Under the pieces are notes generated by a model. That model ran no database searches. It was not told where the DNA came from and saw nothing but the letters and a program-made list of their open reading frames with translations. A DNA stretch of 64,000 nucleotides from Septoria linicola. Lineage: Eukaryota > Ascomycota > Dothideomycetes > Mycosphaerellales > Mycosphaerellaceae. Position numbers and translations under genes: made by a program. The DNA is taken from the NCBI GenBank assembly GCA_024114885.1, contig CP099420.1, positions 1,240,001 through 1,304,000 on the forward strand. The letters are read 5' to 3'. Of this stretch, positions 12,444-24,102 are shown one piece after another. Every line of letters begins with the position of its first letter. Position 1 is the first letter of the stretch.

Positions 12444-13194
12444 GTCGGGGCACACTTGGTCACATAGCAAGATACAGATTTGTCTGGAACCCACGAAACC
12501 AGCACTAGGTGGTGTAAGATTGTATGCACAGTTTTTGCTTGAGGTGGCGCAGGCTGGTCACAAGGCTGGCGTTCAGTGGTAATGTGGAAAGCCTGAGACT
12601 ACTCGGGAACATCACCTAACTTCCGCTGTGACTTGCAAGTCTCCAGGCTTTGGTCCGACCTTAAGATTCGCATGGGCAAAAGGGTTACTAATAGAGCTAA
12701 ATACGTGCCACTGTCTCCCGCAGGGCGCCGCAGGGCGCTACATGCATTGCCATTGCTGTGCGGATGAGACATTGCAATCCCCTCCGTCTACACGACACTG
12801 CTCCCCGCTAGCCTCACTTCAATAACTTCACTACCCTGCCGATAGCCTCCTGAATCCTCTTCTCGAAGATGCCGACAATCTGCTTCAATGTCTCTTCTCC
12901 TCCCTTGACACACTTGCGACTTTGTAAATGCATCGCTAAACCTCCAATGGACTTGAAAAGTCGTTCGTGCTTGGGGCTGCCTATGATTATGCTCGTTGGG
13001 CAGCGGAACAATTTTGGGCTGTGGAAGGGTGAGTGGAGGTGGTGTTCTAGGCGGCTTTGCTTTGCGAAGGATTTCGTGCAGTCAGGGATGATACAAGGCC
13101 AAGTGCTTGTCTCTTCATCATAATGGAAGTTGGCTGCTGCGTTGCTGATGGATGATGACGATGGTATGAGGATCGCATCAGTGTTGAGGAACGA
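12444..13194. other. Intergenic, no gene seen
   Basis: About 750 bp between the start of the secreted-protein gene and the end of the zinc-finger gene. It should hold the promoter of the former and the 3' end of the latter. I see no convincing coding frame, tRNA or repeat apart from a short GCAGGGCGC duplication near 12720. Confidence 0.4.
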
Positions 13195-14882
13195 TCATTC
13201 GCTGCTTGTTGATCGAAGCATGACGCCGCCTTCTGAGACTGATGAAGAACGACTCAAAGTGGGCGTACAGATCAAGACGCCACTACCGATGCTGTCTGTA
13301 TCCGAGACGTCGTCCTCGATTATCACTCCGCTGGAAGTGCTGGCCGATTCCAGGTCACCGCGATCAAGGTTGACGCTAGCAAGTGAAAGTGCTCCAAGAC
13401 TTGCAGTCACATGGTCCTGACTCGCCAAAGCATTAGCAGTACCTGCAGCCGCGAGAGCCCCAATGGCATTCTCGCTAGTTGTGATCAGTTGTCCGGTGTC
13501 ATGTTCATGAATCAGCGCGTTCAGCTTGACTCTGTTCATGCCACTTTTGCATGCTCCACTCTCGAGATGAACAAGTAGAGCAGAGGGAGCAGTGAAGATC
13601 TTTGTGCACTCGTCCGAGAGGGGGCAGATTAGTTCGCTGATCGGGTTGTGCTTGAGGAATTTCTTATGTTGCTGCCAACCTTTTTTGGTGGTGAAATCCT
13701 GATCACATTGGTCGCAATGCATGTTCTTCTCTTCGTCCTTTTCAGCTTGTCTCGCTGCCTCTAACGCGGTCTGTGCTGCCATAAGCACGTTCGCATGACC
13801 TGGACTCGCTAGATGATCGTCGAGAGCGATTTGTGATTCGAAGGAGCGATCGCTGTCCACACATTCGACGCCAGTTACGTGCAGTACATCACGGAGGTGA
13901 AACTTAGACGAGGCAATGTCGTGGAAAACTCTCTCATGCTCCCTACAGTAGCAGTGATTGGCAGCTCTCTGGTGTGATTTGCAATAACCGGGGCGTGAGT
14001 ACTGCTGCTTGCAGATTGGGCAGCATGGGTGCACGACTGCCGTGTGCTCTTTGAGGCCGTCTGCATTTACACATTTGCTGTTGCAGATATTGCAAATGAA
14101 GGTTCCAGCCGTTGAAATGAGTGGGATGTAGAACTTCCACTGCGACGTTGTTTCATCGTACGAGGCTATGGGTTTCCCTTGAGTCGATGCGAAGTGCCGG
14201 GTGCTCCTTCGGTGGTCCTCCAAGCTTCGAGCAGTCTGGAACTGCTTGCCGCAACTGCATGAACGACCTTGTGGCTTTGCCGTAGCAGCCTTGACTGATG
14301 CTCGAGGTTTTCCATGACCAGTCTTGTTCTGGTGGTCAAGCAAGTGGTTCTAGGACTCGAAGAATTCGTCGCATTTGCAACAGCGACGTGCGTGGCCGTA
14401 TGTCTGGATATGTGTCGTGAGCCCCTCCAAATCATCGAATTTGCTACTGCAAGCGCAGCGAAAGGGCATGGCTGTCTGAAGTTCGAGTGTGGGAGACTGA
14501 ACGCTGCGAGGAGTCAGGATGAGGGACGCGCAGACGTTTCGCCTTGTGCGCACGACGCAAGTGAATGTTCGCCGATCTGTGTCGTGCACGAGCCACCTTT
14601 CAGTGTGCCTGCAGCGACATGTCTCGTATCCTTTGAATGTTGCCACAACTCGTCTATTGTGTCGAATTCCTCCCTGCAGGAGCAGAGTAATCGTGCTGTT
14701 GTGCCTGGAGCGTATTCTCGCTGATGCGCTGCAAATTCTTGAAGGTGGTCAGATAGCTCCCCTTCGGAATCGTAGTAGACGCTGCAGGTCCTGCAACGGA
14801 ACTCGTGACCGAACATCTTCTGGTGCAAGCAGAGGCCGAGGCTCGTACCCATCAGATGCCCGCAGAAGCACAGGAAGACCAT
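13195..14882 (-). pseudogene. Multi-C2H2 zinc-finger protein with one in-frame TAG
   Basis: From the ATG at 14882, exon 1 runs to 14590. An 86 bp intron (14504-14589, branch CTGAC close to CGCAG) joins it in phase to exon 2, ending at 13195. The total is 534 codons and every block reads as C2H2 fingers, about twelve, many of the C-x1/2-C, 12 residues, H-x5/6-H form, as in CRTCSVYYDSEGELSDHLQ and CDQCDQDFTTKKGWQQHKK. One TAG at 14350-14352 falls inside the fifth finger, between CDEFFES and NHLLDHQ, exactly where one residue is needed. No ATG follows for a long way. The stop fits CAG to TAG or TGG to TAG, a RIP-type change. The role would be nucleic-acid binding, target unknown. Confidence 0.7.
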
Positions 14883-14918
14883 GCTGATTCTCTCCGGAGA
14901 GTGAATGCTGGCTGTCAC

Positions 14919-15677
14919 AGTCTCACAAGAACTGACGAAAGTGAGAACTCCGCTAGTGTGCTGCTGGGCAGGGCGTTTTTGTGTTCTTGCGCAGATTTAC
15001 TGTAATACTGAGATGACTGGATATCACATAAAATAGGAGTGCAAAGAGATGCAGCATTTGTATGTGAGCAACATGAGGCCGCGCGCCATGAGAGTTGCCG
15101 CACGTGTCTTGGCGAACCGTGAGGACATACTTCCGCCTGCCTCATGCGTACAGATGCTGACCACCTACGATTCTGTTGAAACATCGTCGCTCGCTCTCCT
15201 TGAGCCTCCAGAATACACGGCAGCTGCAGTGCACAGCTGTGAGCGGGCGATGCTGGCCTGCAGATGGAGACACGCAATGTGGACTTTCTCAAACCTTGTT
15301 GCTTCAACATCCCAGCGCGTGATATGCCGCTGCAAATCGTTAGGTCAACTACACCAAGCCTTGGGTGCATAAGCTCTCAGCATATTGCAGTGTACTTCGA
15401 GCGATGCGGATTTTTAAGCAGACGGAAGAAGTGTGATCAATCTGTAATACGGCAAGTGCACTCACCAGACGACGAGAAGGAGAAATGGTAGTGCTTCACA
15501 GCACTCAACGGCATATCGTCATCTCTCCAGGCTTTGAAATAGTAGCTGGGCCAAGGAAGGCCCGTTGCCTATCGTCACTTCTGATCAACCGCTAGAGATG
15601 CATTTGCTTTTACGGAGCATGTGATGACACTTTCTCTTCCGCGCAGGCTATGACTCGCAGTCGTCGCTTCTGGAACT
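14919..15677. other. Intergenic, no gene seen
   Basis: About 760 bp upstream of the zinc-finger gene and downstream of the glucosyltransferase. Open frames here have neither a recognisable domain nor good codon use. It should include the zinc-finger promoter. Confidence 0.35.
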
Positions 15678-17352
15678 TCAATCGGTCCTCGCTTTGCCGT
15701 TTGATGTCGCGGGAGACGCTGATCTGCTAACCTGAGATCTCTCTGTCCTGCTGTCGGCGATTTCGTGCACTTTCGTGTCCATGCCGACGCGGAACTTCTT
15801 GCCTCTCCACTCCACTTGAGTACCGCCCCAGACAGCCCAGAGCCATATAGGCAAGCAAAGCGCTTCTCGCCCAATCCATGCCAGAATCCACTCGCCAAAT
15901 TTTCGCTGTACTTTGTTTCTTCTCGTGAAGAACGGCGTCTCTTCGTCCACCTCAATCGACGCGCCGGAGTGCAGCTTCAGGTACAGAGTCCAATCGATAA
16001 GGCACCACGTTACCACACTTGCCAGCCACAACGCACCAAATGCCGTCCAGGATTGAGATATACCCAAATTCCGCTCAAACCAGGGTAGTGTAGTCGCGGC
16101 GAAAGCGCCGTACAGTGAACAGAGAAAAGGCTCGATTCCAGGCTCGACCAACGTAGCGACAGGGACTGTAAACTTTCGTACCCTCAGCCAGCGCGCCCTC
16201 CTCGACCAGTACTCGTACACACTCATGTTCGCCATTGGTTGGATGACCAGATCACCAAAACATTGGCCATGCTTGCCAAAACTCTCGCCCTCCATCTCTT
16301 CTGGGACTTGACTTTTCCAGAGTAAGTCTCCAATGAGGTGATCTTCGCAGATGTTCTGGCTGAAATAGTCAATGCCAGCATCGTTGGTAAGGCTGTTGAG
16401 GTGGGACTTCCTAAACATGGTACTCTTGCCGACGATACATGGCGCGACCGCGACCGTGTTGATGGCGGTGTAGAACTTTGCATGTGAAGATGCCATGAAT
16501 GCCTCTTCGAGACGTCCACCTCCAATGGTGGAGGCATTGCGTTCGAAGCCTTGCTGGAAGGAGGCGGAGGCGGAACTCGTCGTGCGGATCTGAGCATGGC
16601 TGTCTGCATTCCCATTGAGGAGTGTGGCAGACTCGTCGCTAGCAGTCTCATCGCCTTTCGTTGTGCCGAGAATATCAATCACCAGGGGCATCTGATGCAC
16701 AAACTTATACTTCTGCTTCTCGCCGCGTCCCTCCAGCTTAGCCACCATGCGGCCAGCAACGCCTGTTGCAACCCACACATTGCAGTCAATGACCCATATG
16801 ATATTCCCAATTGCCTCTCTGTAGGCTCTGCTCATATTTCTGATTTTCGGGTTTGGCCCGAGCAAGCCATGTGGTGTCTTGAGCTGCTCGTCCTCGTTCT
16901 CCAGCAACAATTGAGCGTCATAACTGGGAAAGTCGGCGAGTAGTCGTTTGACCACGGCATAAGATGGATCATTCCGGTCAGCGAGACAGAAACGGACATG
17001 CAGTCGATCTTTCGGATATTGCTGGCGAAAAGTGGAAGCGAGGCACTGGTAGAGTCGTGGTTCCAATCCTTTGACAGGACGGATAATGGTCACATGGGGA
17101 GCAGACTCGACGTCGATATCTGCTGGAGGCTCAGGCGAAGAGTAGTGTCGCCATCTGTGGAAGTCAGAGAGAATGACACGAGAAGGAAAAAACATGTGCC
17201 TACATTTGGGAGTAGCCAATGGCACAAATGAGCTGGACCACAGCATACCAGATTAGGCAGACTGTGGCAGCTACCAGCGTTATTGTGGAGTGCTCATGCT
17301 GGCCGTGAGAGGAAGCAGAGGTCGGCTCGACGACAGCGTCTCTCGGTGGCAT
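15678..17352 (-). CDS. Ceramide glucosyltransferase (GT21)
   Basis: Exon 1 is 17352-17204 and encodes a short tail and an N-terminal membrane anchor (ITLVAATVCLIWYAVVQLIC). A 49 bp intron (17155-17203) joins in phase to exon 2, giving 541 residues. The glycosyltransferase core shows HVTIIRPVKGLEP, the aspartate motif FCLADRNDPS, WVIDCNVWV in the metal-binding position, ICEDHLIGDLL, and RRARWLRVRK, the family (Q/R)xxRW motif. Two or three hydrophobic segments follow near the C-terminus. The enzyme moves glucose from UDP-glucose onto ceramide, making glucosylceramide at the Golgi or ER membrane. Residues about 180-230 form a Ser-rich insert. It shares a 246 bp upstream region with the Cut12-like gene. 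Confidence 0.88.
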
Positions 17353-17598
17353 GTGGGACGGAAGCGAAGGAATGAGGTGGCTGTCTTGGCTGTGCAGACG
17401 AAAGTGAAGTTGCAGGTCGATCGGTCACGTGTTGACGTGTTGGAGATCGTTCCGCTGTGTAAACATTGAACATGCATTGAATCTCGCCATTCACCAATTT
17501 CATTCTTCCAGCGACATTTTCCTGCTCGGTTCCAGCATGTTTTGAGAAGGCTCGGGCGTTGATTGTACTTTCTTCACTTCTTGTACCGCGCCACCGCC
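17353..17598. promoter_or_regulatory. Shared divergent promoter
   Basis: These 246 bp separate the start codons of the ceramide glucosyltransferase (-) and the Cut12-like gene (+), so both must start transcription here. A CACGTG E-box lies at 17427-17432. No TATA box is obvious. Confidence 0.5.
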
Positions 17599-19581
17599 AT
17601 GCAGTCGAGTCCGCCAGTACGCGCGTGGACACAACCGCGACGCGACTCGCAGCCAGAGTCCGAGTACTCCCTCGATCTTGCTGCTCTTGATCTGGACGGT
17701 CCAGACGACACGGATACGCGCATCCCAGAGCCCAAGGTGGATCGCATCTTCTCCGAAGACATCGATGGACCCAGCGACTTCACGCAGAACATGGATGCAT
17801 GGATGAGGGGAGGCACGATGGGCCGGGGCACTTCCAAGAAGAAGAAAAGTGCAGGAACGCCGGCGCAAACAATTCTGGAGCGGAACGAGGAGCTCAAGGA
17901 GCAAGAAGTGCAGACGCATGACTTTTTGAAGGTGCCGCAGAATGGAGACGACGACGCCGAGGGAGACATCACCGAAAGCCACCACACGCCCGACAACAGC
18001 CCACCCAAGATCTCTGTCCTTGCCAACAGCCAGTTCGAGGAAGGCTTTAGCTCCGAATGGCACACGGACGGCGAAGGCTCTCCTCCAGTCCCCCCAAACC
18101 ACAAGCAATTCCTCCAGCCGACCGTTGAGGACTATTACAGTGAGCTTAGTCCGGCGCGTCAAGCTCTTCAGCAGTCGACGCGTGGGAGAAGTCTCCATAA
18201 CAGCGTATATTCCACTCAGAAACACTCTCCTGCTAAGGACGGGAGTCGCAGTCCCGGTCGTGCTTCTAGTCCCACGCTTTCTCCGGTCAGATCGCCAATG
18301 CTACAGCGGACTTCGACTCAAGGCACTTACACCAGGCAGACGGATCACGAGTCGAGGCTAGAGATGGAAGAGCAGTTCAAACAGCTCGATGCGAAATGTG
18401 CGCAGCTTGAACACCTGAATGAAGCACTTGGTCAAGCTCTCGACGAGGAGAGGAGGGCGAGGAAGCACGAGAAGTCGAATCATGAGTCTCACGCCGCAGA
18501 GTCTGCTCGGCGCGAGCAAGACTTGATTGAGATGAAGGAGCTGGCTCATCGTCACAACGCAGAGTTCCGACGCGAGTTCAGTCAGCTGAAAGAGCAGTTG
18601 CTTAATCAGCAGAAACTGACCGACTTGGCACGATCTGGTGAGGATGGCAAGCAGCAGAGTCATGATGCCGAGATTGAGCAGCTACGAAAGCAGCTAGAGA
18701 TACAGCAGATTGAGCACGACAAGCAATGTAAAGCATTTGAGCAAGACCTTGCAGCTGTGAGACGTGGTCGCGATCAGGCGGAAAAGGCAGCATCCGACTT
18801 GCGCGAAGAACTCGAAGCTGAGAGAGATCACTACGAAGCTAAGAGGCAACGCTTCCAGACAGAACTGCAACAGGCGCACGATGACGAGGCCGCTATCAGC
18901 GAGCTCGAAAGAGAGCTTTTGCAGTCCAAGTCGGAGATTGAAAACCACAAGTCTGCAAAGATTGAAGCCGACGATCAGATCAAGACTGTTCGCGAGCAAC
19001 TTGCTGCAGCAAAGAGGGCTCACGAGGACGATGTTTCGCGGACATCAAATGAGCGCACACGTGCAGTCGAACTCGCAGCGGGACTGCAACGACAGTTGCA
19101 AGAACTGAAGCAGGAACTTCTCGATGAGCAGACTGCTCATGAAGCCGAGCTTGAGCGTGTCCGATCACAGCAGAACTCTTCGAGTTCGACTTCAACTCAA
19201 GAGCTCGAGATTATCCGCACGGAACTGGAGTCCAAGCAGTCTGAGCTCAACATGGCTGTCATTGAGCGGGATGAGGCGCAAGACACAATCACCAGTCTCA
19301 CTGTAGAGAGAAACTCTTTGCAAAGCAAGGTGAAGCACATGGAATCTGTGAATGCAGCGCTTGATGCGAAAGTTTCAGAAACGATCCAAAAACGAGAGCG
19401 GCACTGGAAGGCCAAACTGGTCGAGTCAAATCGTGAGCGGGAGATCATGGCGAGGACTTTGATGCATCAATGGGGAAGGCAGGAAGCTGGCGTCGAAAGC
19501 CCGCAGATGTACGCCTACAAGTACGCAGGAAAGCCCGCTGAAGAAGAGAAGGAGAACAGCAAGCCAAGGGCCGCGCCATGA
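17599..19581 (+). CDS. Cut12-like spindle-pole coiled-coil protein
   Basis: This is 660 residues in a single exon. The start at 17599 has a good fungal context (ACCGCCATGC); an in-frame ATG 36 bp upstream is also possible. Residues 1-260 are disordered with conserved-looking patches (YSLDLAALDLD, FTQNMDAWMRGGTMGRGT). Residues about 265-620 are a long coiled coil rich in Glu, Gln and Lys. The end has ESNREREIMARTLMHQWGRQE followed by a basic tail. This order resembles the fungal Cut12 family of spindle pole body proteins, which help build the mitotic spindle at the nuclear envelope. Coiled coils match by composition alone, so another cytoskeletal protein is possible. Confidence 0.55.
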   Translation: MQSSPPVRAWTQPRRDSQPESEYSLDLAALDLDGPDDTDTRIPEPKVDRIFSEDIDGPSDFTQNMDAWMRGGTMGRGTSKKKKSAGTPAQTILERNEELKEQEVQTHDFLKVPQNGDDDAEGDITESHHTPDNSPPKISVLANSQFEEGFSSEWHTDGEGSPPVPPNHKQFLQPTVEDYYSELSPARQALQQSTRGRSLHNSVYSTQKHSPAKDGSRSPGRASSPTLSPVRSPMLQRTSTQGTYTRQTDHESRLEMEEQFKQLDAKCAQLEHLNEALGQALDEERRARKHEKSNHESHAAESARREQDLIEMKELAHRHNAEFRREFSQLKEQLLNQQKLTDLARSGEDGKQQSHDAEIEQLRKQLEIQQIEHDKQCKAFEQDLAAVRRGRDQAEKAASDLREELEAERDHYEAKRQRFQTELQQAHDDEAAISELERELLQSKSEIENHKSAKIEADDQIKTVREQLAAAKRAHEDDVSRTSNERTRAVELAAGLQRQLQELKQELLDEQTAHEAELERVRSQQNSSSSTSTQELEIIRTELESKQSELNMAVIERDEAQDTITSLTVERNSLQSKVKHMESVNAALDAKVSETIQKRERHWKAKLVESNREREIMARTLMHQWGRQEAGVESPQMYAYKYAGKPAEEEKENSKPRAAP

Positions 19582-19739
19582 AGGAATCTTGCAGAAGTCA
19601 CAAGCTAGTATGCGCAGCGCTAGGTTGGCCAAGAGTAGTATGAATAACGAAGCAATGATTATGTCGTCCCGGTTGACTCGCCTCGCAGTAAAAGTCGCAC
19701 ATTCCACAGACGCGTCGTGTAGTGTGTGGAATGTAGTTC

Positions 19740-20051
19740 ATGCAAGTGCTCATGCCTTACCGCCTATCAGCATGGCTCCAGCTTCGCAAGATGGCTGGCC
19801 GAACATGCAACGACAAGCTTCTCGACACCAACGCTCCAGCCGTTCTCCAGCCTGCTATCCAGCAGCATTCGAGACCACAGATGCTGTCTTACCACGAGAT
19901 CATGCGTTCTTCACGCTTGCACCACGAGTTCTGCATAGTATCAACGCACGGAGAGTGGACGCAGAACTGGCACTACCGGCGCGAGCTTATTTTTCCCACA
20001 AAGCGTGCCCGGATGACTGGCAGAAGACATGGCAATCAAGGAGATGTGTGA
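19740..20051 (+). CDS. Hypothetical small protein, possible upstream exon
   Basis: A 103-codon frame with codon use like that of real genes (many C- and G-ending codons such as GAC AAG CTT CTC GAC ACC AAC). It contains an aromatic stretch, HGEWTQNWHYRRELIFPTKR. It overlaps the assumed start of the membrane-protein gene by 23 bp in another frame. It may be a separate small gene or an upstream exon of that gene joined by an intron I could not place. There is no recognised domain. Confidence 0.3.
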   Translation: MQVLMPYRLSAWLQLRKMAGRTCNDKLLDTNAPAVLQPAIQQHSRPQMLSYHEIMRSSRLHHEFCIVSTHGEWTQNWHYRRELIFPTKRARMTGRRHGNQGDV

Positions 20052-21736
20052 TCTGGAAACACTGCCGTGCGGCAGAACACGGAGGCACAGGCTTGGACGG
20101 GCGACGATCGTTGTATGTCAGAATCTTCTGCTGTGGATGCCTTTATATGTCATCGCGAGCACGATATACATCTTGGTCATCGGGGCCATGAACACACAAG
20201 ACATACCCTCGGCGGTGATGTATCTGGTTGCGGTATGGTTTGCTGAAGACGTCCATCTCGTGGAAGTCCGTTGCTAATTGGCTGTCTCAGAGCATCCTCT
20301 CCTTGTTCTATCTATGCCTCCAGAACATCGCGACTCGACTGCGAACTAAAGCCAGAAGCACGATTGACGGCGAAAGAGTAGATGGCTATCAGTCGTTGGC
20401 AGCACATACTTTGCCGATCCTGGTCACTATGTGGATGGTCGCTAGCGGCCTATGCATCACCTTCACTGCTACAAGAAGACCGTTGTGTGCTCTCAAGCAT
20501 GTCGCGCCAGGCGTATTGGCGCTAGACCAAGGCAACACGTGCATCATCAACAGAGTGACAATACTGGCAGGCCTCATTGCGATGTAGGTTGCTCACTGAC
20601 GAGTATCTGGACATATGCTGACTTTCGGCAGGATCGCAGCCATCGTGCTATTCCTACTAATGCGTCACGTCACTAAGGCCAACAGATGCCATCTCTTCGG
20701 CATCGTCCCAGAACACAAGCTACTACCGCTTTTTCTAGCAGACAAGCAGCGAACTTTACGGGCTATGCCATCTGAAATGTCTTTCAAGTGCCGTTCGTCA
20801 ACATCGATCTCATCGCAGGCCGCTGCTCGCAAGTGGACCGAGTGCGAGCCAATGCCGATCAATCCAACACCTCACTCGCACACCAGATCGCAAAGCCTAA
20901 GCAGCCGCATGACAAGAGCATCAGCACCTGCTTCGCTTCTTCCGCCACAATCCTCGCTCGCCTCGATCCGCTCTTACGCAAGCATGCCTCTACCACCACC
21001 ACCCTCCTCACCTCTGCCACCATTGCCAGCATATCTGCCTCCACGGATTCAAGTGAACAGCACAATGCACAGAGCTGTCTTTCCACCACGATCGTTCTCA
21101 CGACCAATGCCCCCTGTTCGCCCCGCCCGAAGCGATGAGGCTCTTCTCCGCGTACCTGCGCCTGCGCTCTCACGGCATAATCTCGCTGTCCTGACGGGAA
21201 GGCGAAATTCCATGTCAAGCATTTACAGCCGCGACACAACAGGAGAGTCGCAGGTCATACCACGGATCAGCTCGCGACCTTCTCTCACTTCGAGCAGCCG
21301 CAGTTCGAGCTCAGACAGTACTGTGACGATCAAAAGGAGTCCTCTGGGCAGATATGTACAGACATCACTACCTGAAAGACCAACCATGCATCGAAGGCTT
21401 TCGTCGAAATGGAGCGATTCTTCCAGCGAAGGGCTCGATCACTTTTACCTACAACCAAGAAGCCGATCACTTGACGAGGACAGAAGCGTGGTTGATAGCA
21501 TCGATATGTTTGCGCCTCTGCCACTGCCGCTGAAGATCAGAAAATCAGCTATCGTGGAGCGTGAGAGCCAACTGCAGCAACACGGTCTTCATCACGCACA
21601 AGGAGCGCAATGCTGTACAAGTCTGGAAGAACGACTGAGGAGGTATGCGGAAAGTCAGAGTGAGATTCGACCACAGATGAGCTGTAATGCTCGATTGTCA
21701 AGAAGGGGCTGCCCGGAGAGGTTTCGGTTTGAGTGA
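20029..21736 (+). CDS. Fungal membrane protein of unknown function, about 4 TM helices
   Basis: Exons are 20029-20232, 20291-20583 and 20632-21736. The introns are 58 bp (branch CTAAT) and 48 bp, and splicing gives 533 in-phase codons. The first 240 residues hold four hydrophobic helices: IVVCQNLLLWMPLYVIASTI, MYLVA joined to SILSLFYLCLQ, LPILVTMWMVASGLCITF and the segment across intron 2 ending AAIVLFLLM. The remaining 290 residues are Ser/Pro/Arg-rich and disordered, probably cytosolic. A conserved-looking LETLPCGRTRRHRLGRA precedes helix 1. I do not recognise a named family, and the start may lie further upstream. Intron placement is well supported by the frame; the function is unknown. 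Confidence 0.6.
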
Positions 21737-21807
21737 GGGGATGTCTATACCATTCCACCGTTGAGTCAAATCCTTGTCCCTAGCGTTGTGTCTTGCATCG
21801 AATGTCC

Positions 21808-23477
21808 TCATCTCTGCGACAGTGGAGAGAACTCGGGAGACACTTGCGAACTCGTAGTATCAGCTCTCGGGTCAGATCGAGTCAATACCTCCACAAGTCC
21901 AACTTGAACAGGTGAAGGCTGGTCATCCGTGAATGTCCTCAAACCCGCAGAGAGGGCGAGCGCCACACGCTCCTTCTCTTGTCCACGAGCACTGTGCATT
22001 TGCTTGTCGAAGGGATCTCCATATGCTGACCAGAGGAACTGGTGCTCATCAGCCTGTTCAGTGACCTCAAGCTTCAGATAAAGCGCTTTGGTGGCGATAG
22101 CGAACATATCTGCGACAAAGTTCGCTTTCCACTCTCGTGAAGGGTCAGACTTGCGGCGAGGGTTAAGAGCGTGTGACACGTTGACCAGAACCTCCACTTG
22201 AGGCGTGAACACATCCACGAGTTTGCTGGTCACAGTCTCAGTGTAGGCTTGGAGGACGGCCTGACCAGCGTCTGTGCTCCGCAGCATCTTGTCCAAGATA
22301 GGCCTGGCCAATCGCTTCCCTTGCTGCTGGCGTGATAGATCGTGTGACGCGAGAAGGTAAAAAGCTTCTTGATAATCTGTGAGGTGTCAGCACATGCAGA
22401 GTCACACGACATAGATCGACAGGCTCACCGTCCTCTGGTAAAGTCCCAGCTCTCTCACAGAGGGACACTTGCAACGAATCGTCTGCAAGTACTTCGAGAA
22501 AGATCGCTCCTGCGATCAGTGGCATCATGGTGTCCAGAGCCTTTAGCACTTTCAGCGAGCGTAGATCTTCAAGAACCGTCTGCCAGTCATCGCCCCAGCA
22601 CAAGCAAAAGACGGTAATCTGTTGGGAGATCTCCGTTGTGCCATGCACCGACGATGACGACGAGCTCAAGGGCGCAGATGTGATGGCTTGCACGCTACGA
22701 GGCTTGACGTTGATTCGGAGTCTGGACGGTTGTTTTGCGAGAGGCAAAGACGGCAAAAGACTTGTTGGCGGTGCAGGAGTAGCCGAGACTGGCGATGAGC
22801 TTTGTGCTGGGCCGGAAGACGATATTATGACGGGACTGGGTGCTGTTACTGGCGAAGAAGACAGATTGCGTGCTTGTGAACGCGATGGGCGTTTGACCTT
22901 AGGAGCCACGGCATCCGAGGATGGTGATTCTGCAAGCCGTTTTCTCTTGTGCTTGGTGGTATGAGGATCAGACAGCAGATCCTCCGGAGCCTCAGACTTC
23001 ACTCTCTCATAGTGAGGCTCCGAAGCCAATGCTGCTTCGACATCACTACTGAGCGTGATGACCATCGTTCCATCGTATCTAGCCAAACCACGGGCTTGAG
23101 CGAACTCGTGGTGCGTGCGCATTTTCGATTCGAGGTACGGAACATTTACGCGCTCACTCCCAGTCTGGAATAGCATTCGCTCGGCCTCGGCAGGACTTCC
23201 GCCGCCAGTGCAATGTGTCTTTGCTACATTTTCTCATGGCATTGTAGAGCTTCTCGGGCTCGCTATCCTTGTATTCGCCATCCTTTGACAATACCTTGAA
23301 GGCGTACTGCTGAATTAGAAGCTCGATGGCGCGAATTCGACTCGCCTGGTCACGGTATTTGTAGTCTAGGTGCGCCGCGTCCTTCTTCGAAGCGTCTATG
23401 TCAAGTAGAACGAGGATGATGCCATGATGAGTGGCTGAAAAGCGTTTTGTCGATTTTGAATGAGATTTTGGTGCCAT
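21808..23477 (-). CDS. Hypothetical protein, paralogue of next gene (model uncertain)
   Basis: Three coding blocks are visible. The first starts at ATG 23477 (MAPKSHSKSTKRF) and stays open to 23154. The second is in another frame, from at least 23176 to 22429, with a Ser/Pro-rich linker and a KHKRKR basic patch that may be a nuclear signal. A clear 52 bp intron (22377-22428) joins the second block to a third ending at 21808. I could not find a splice that joins blocks one and two, so there may be a frameshift or two genes. The last 130 residues share a pattern with the gene at 24103-25084: KLVD, P-VE, a Trp, then ALYLKL, H-FLW and VALALSAGL. No known domain was recognised. Confidence 0.45.
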
Positions 23478-24102
23478 GAGCTGAGTGCTGTGGTGACCAA
23501 TGCGTGAATGGCAGCCAAAGTATTGCTGTTCAGCCGAAGCAAGAATCGTAGCTGGTGGCCAAGTTGGGGTTGGATTGTCGATCAGCTGTAACGGGCGAGA
23601 AGGAGGACAGTATGCAGACGTGGACCAGTGCTCAAGCTCTGGAGCACTGCCATCTCGAGACATGACAGAACCTTCATAGAAGCCCAACGTGCGTTGACTG
23701 AAAGCCCGAGACACAACGCGGTTCAATTCTGACCGACGTGCATCGGTCAGTGCAGCTAGGTAGCCATTGCCACAAACGGTACTGCGTCTGCCGTGCAACC
23801 TGTTTCAGCGACGATCCCTGCAAGTGGGGTCCACATTTAGATGGCAGTATGCCCGTAGCCGCAAATGCACTTGAAGCGCAACTCAGCATCCCTCTGGCTA
23901 CTGATCCCGAATGAACCACTGCTTGTCACCTCAACACGTGAAGAGTCGTCATCGGGGAGCAATTAGAGTACGCGAGAGATGTCTTCAATCGAATGGCACA
24001 CGTAAAATTGATCTTGCGATGCTGTATGAGCGCCACTCAGCTTGTCACCTGACAATTCCAGCATTTCTCGTTGGTCTAGAAACCTGCGCCTTAGCAAACC
24101 AT
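23478..24102. other. Intergenic, no gene seen
   Basis: About 625 bp between the two related minus-strand genes. It should hold the promoter of the first. Nothing else is recognisable. Confidence 0.35.

Noticed and set aside
14915..15370. 151-codon minus-strand frame between zinc-finger and glucosyltransferase genes
   Set aside because: Overlapped by frames of similar length on the other strand and has no domain or codon bias.
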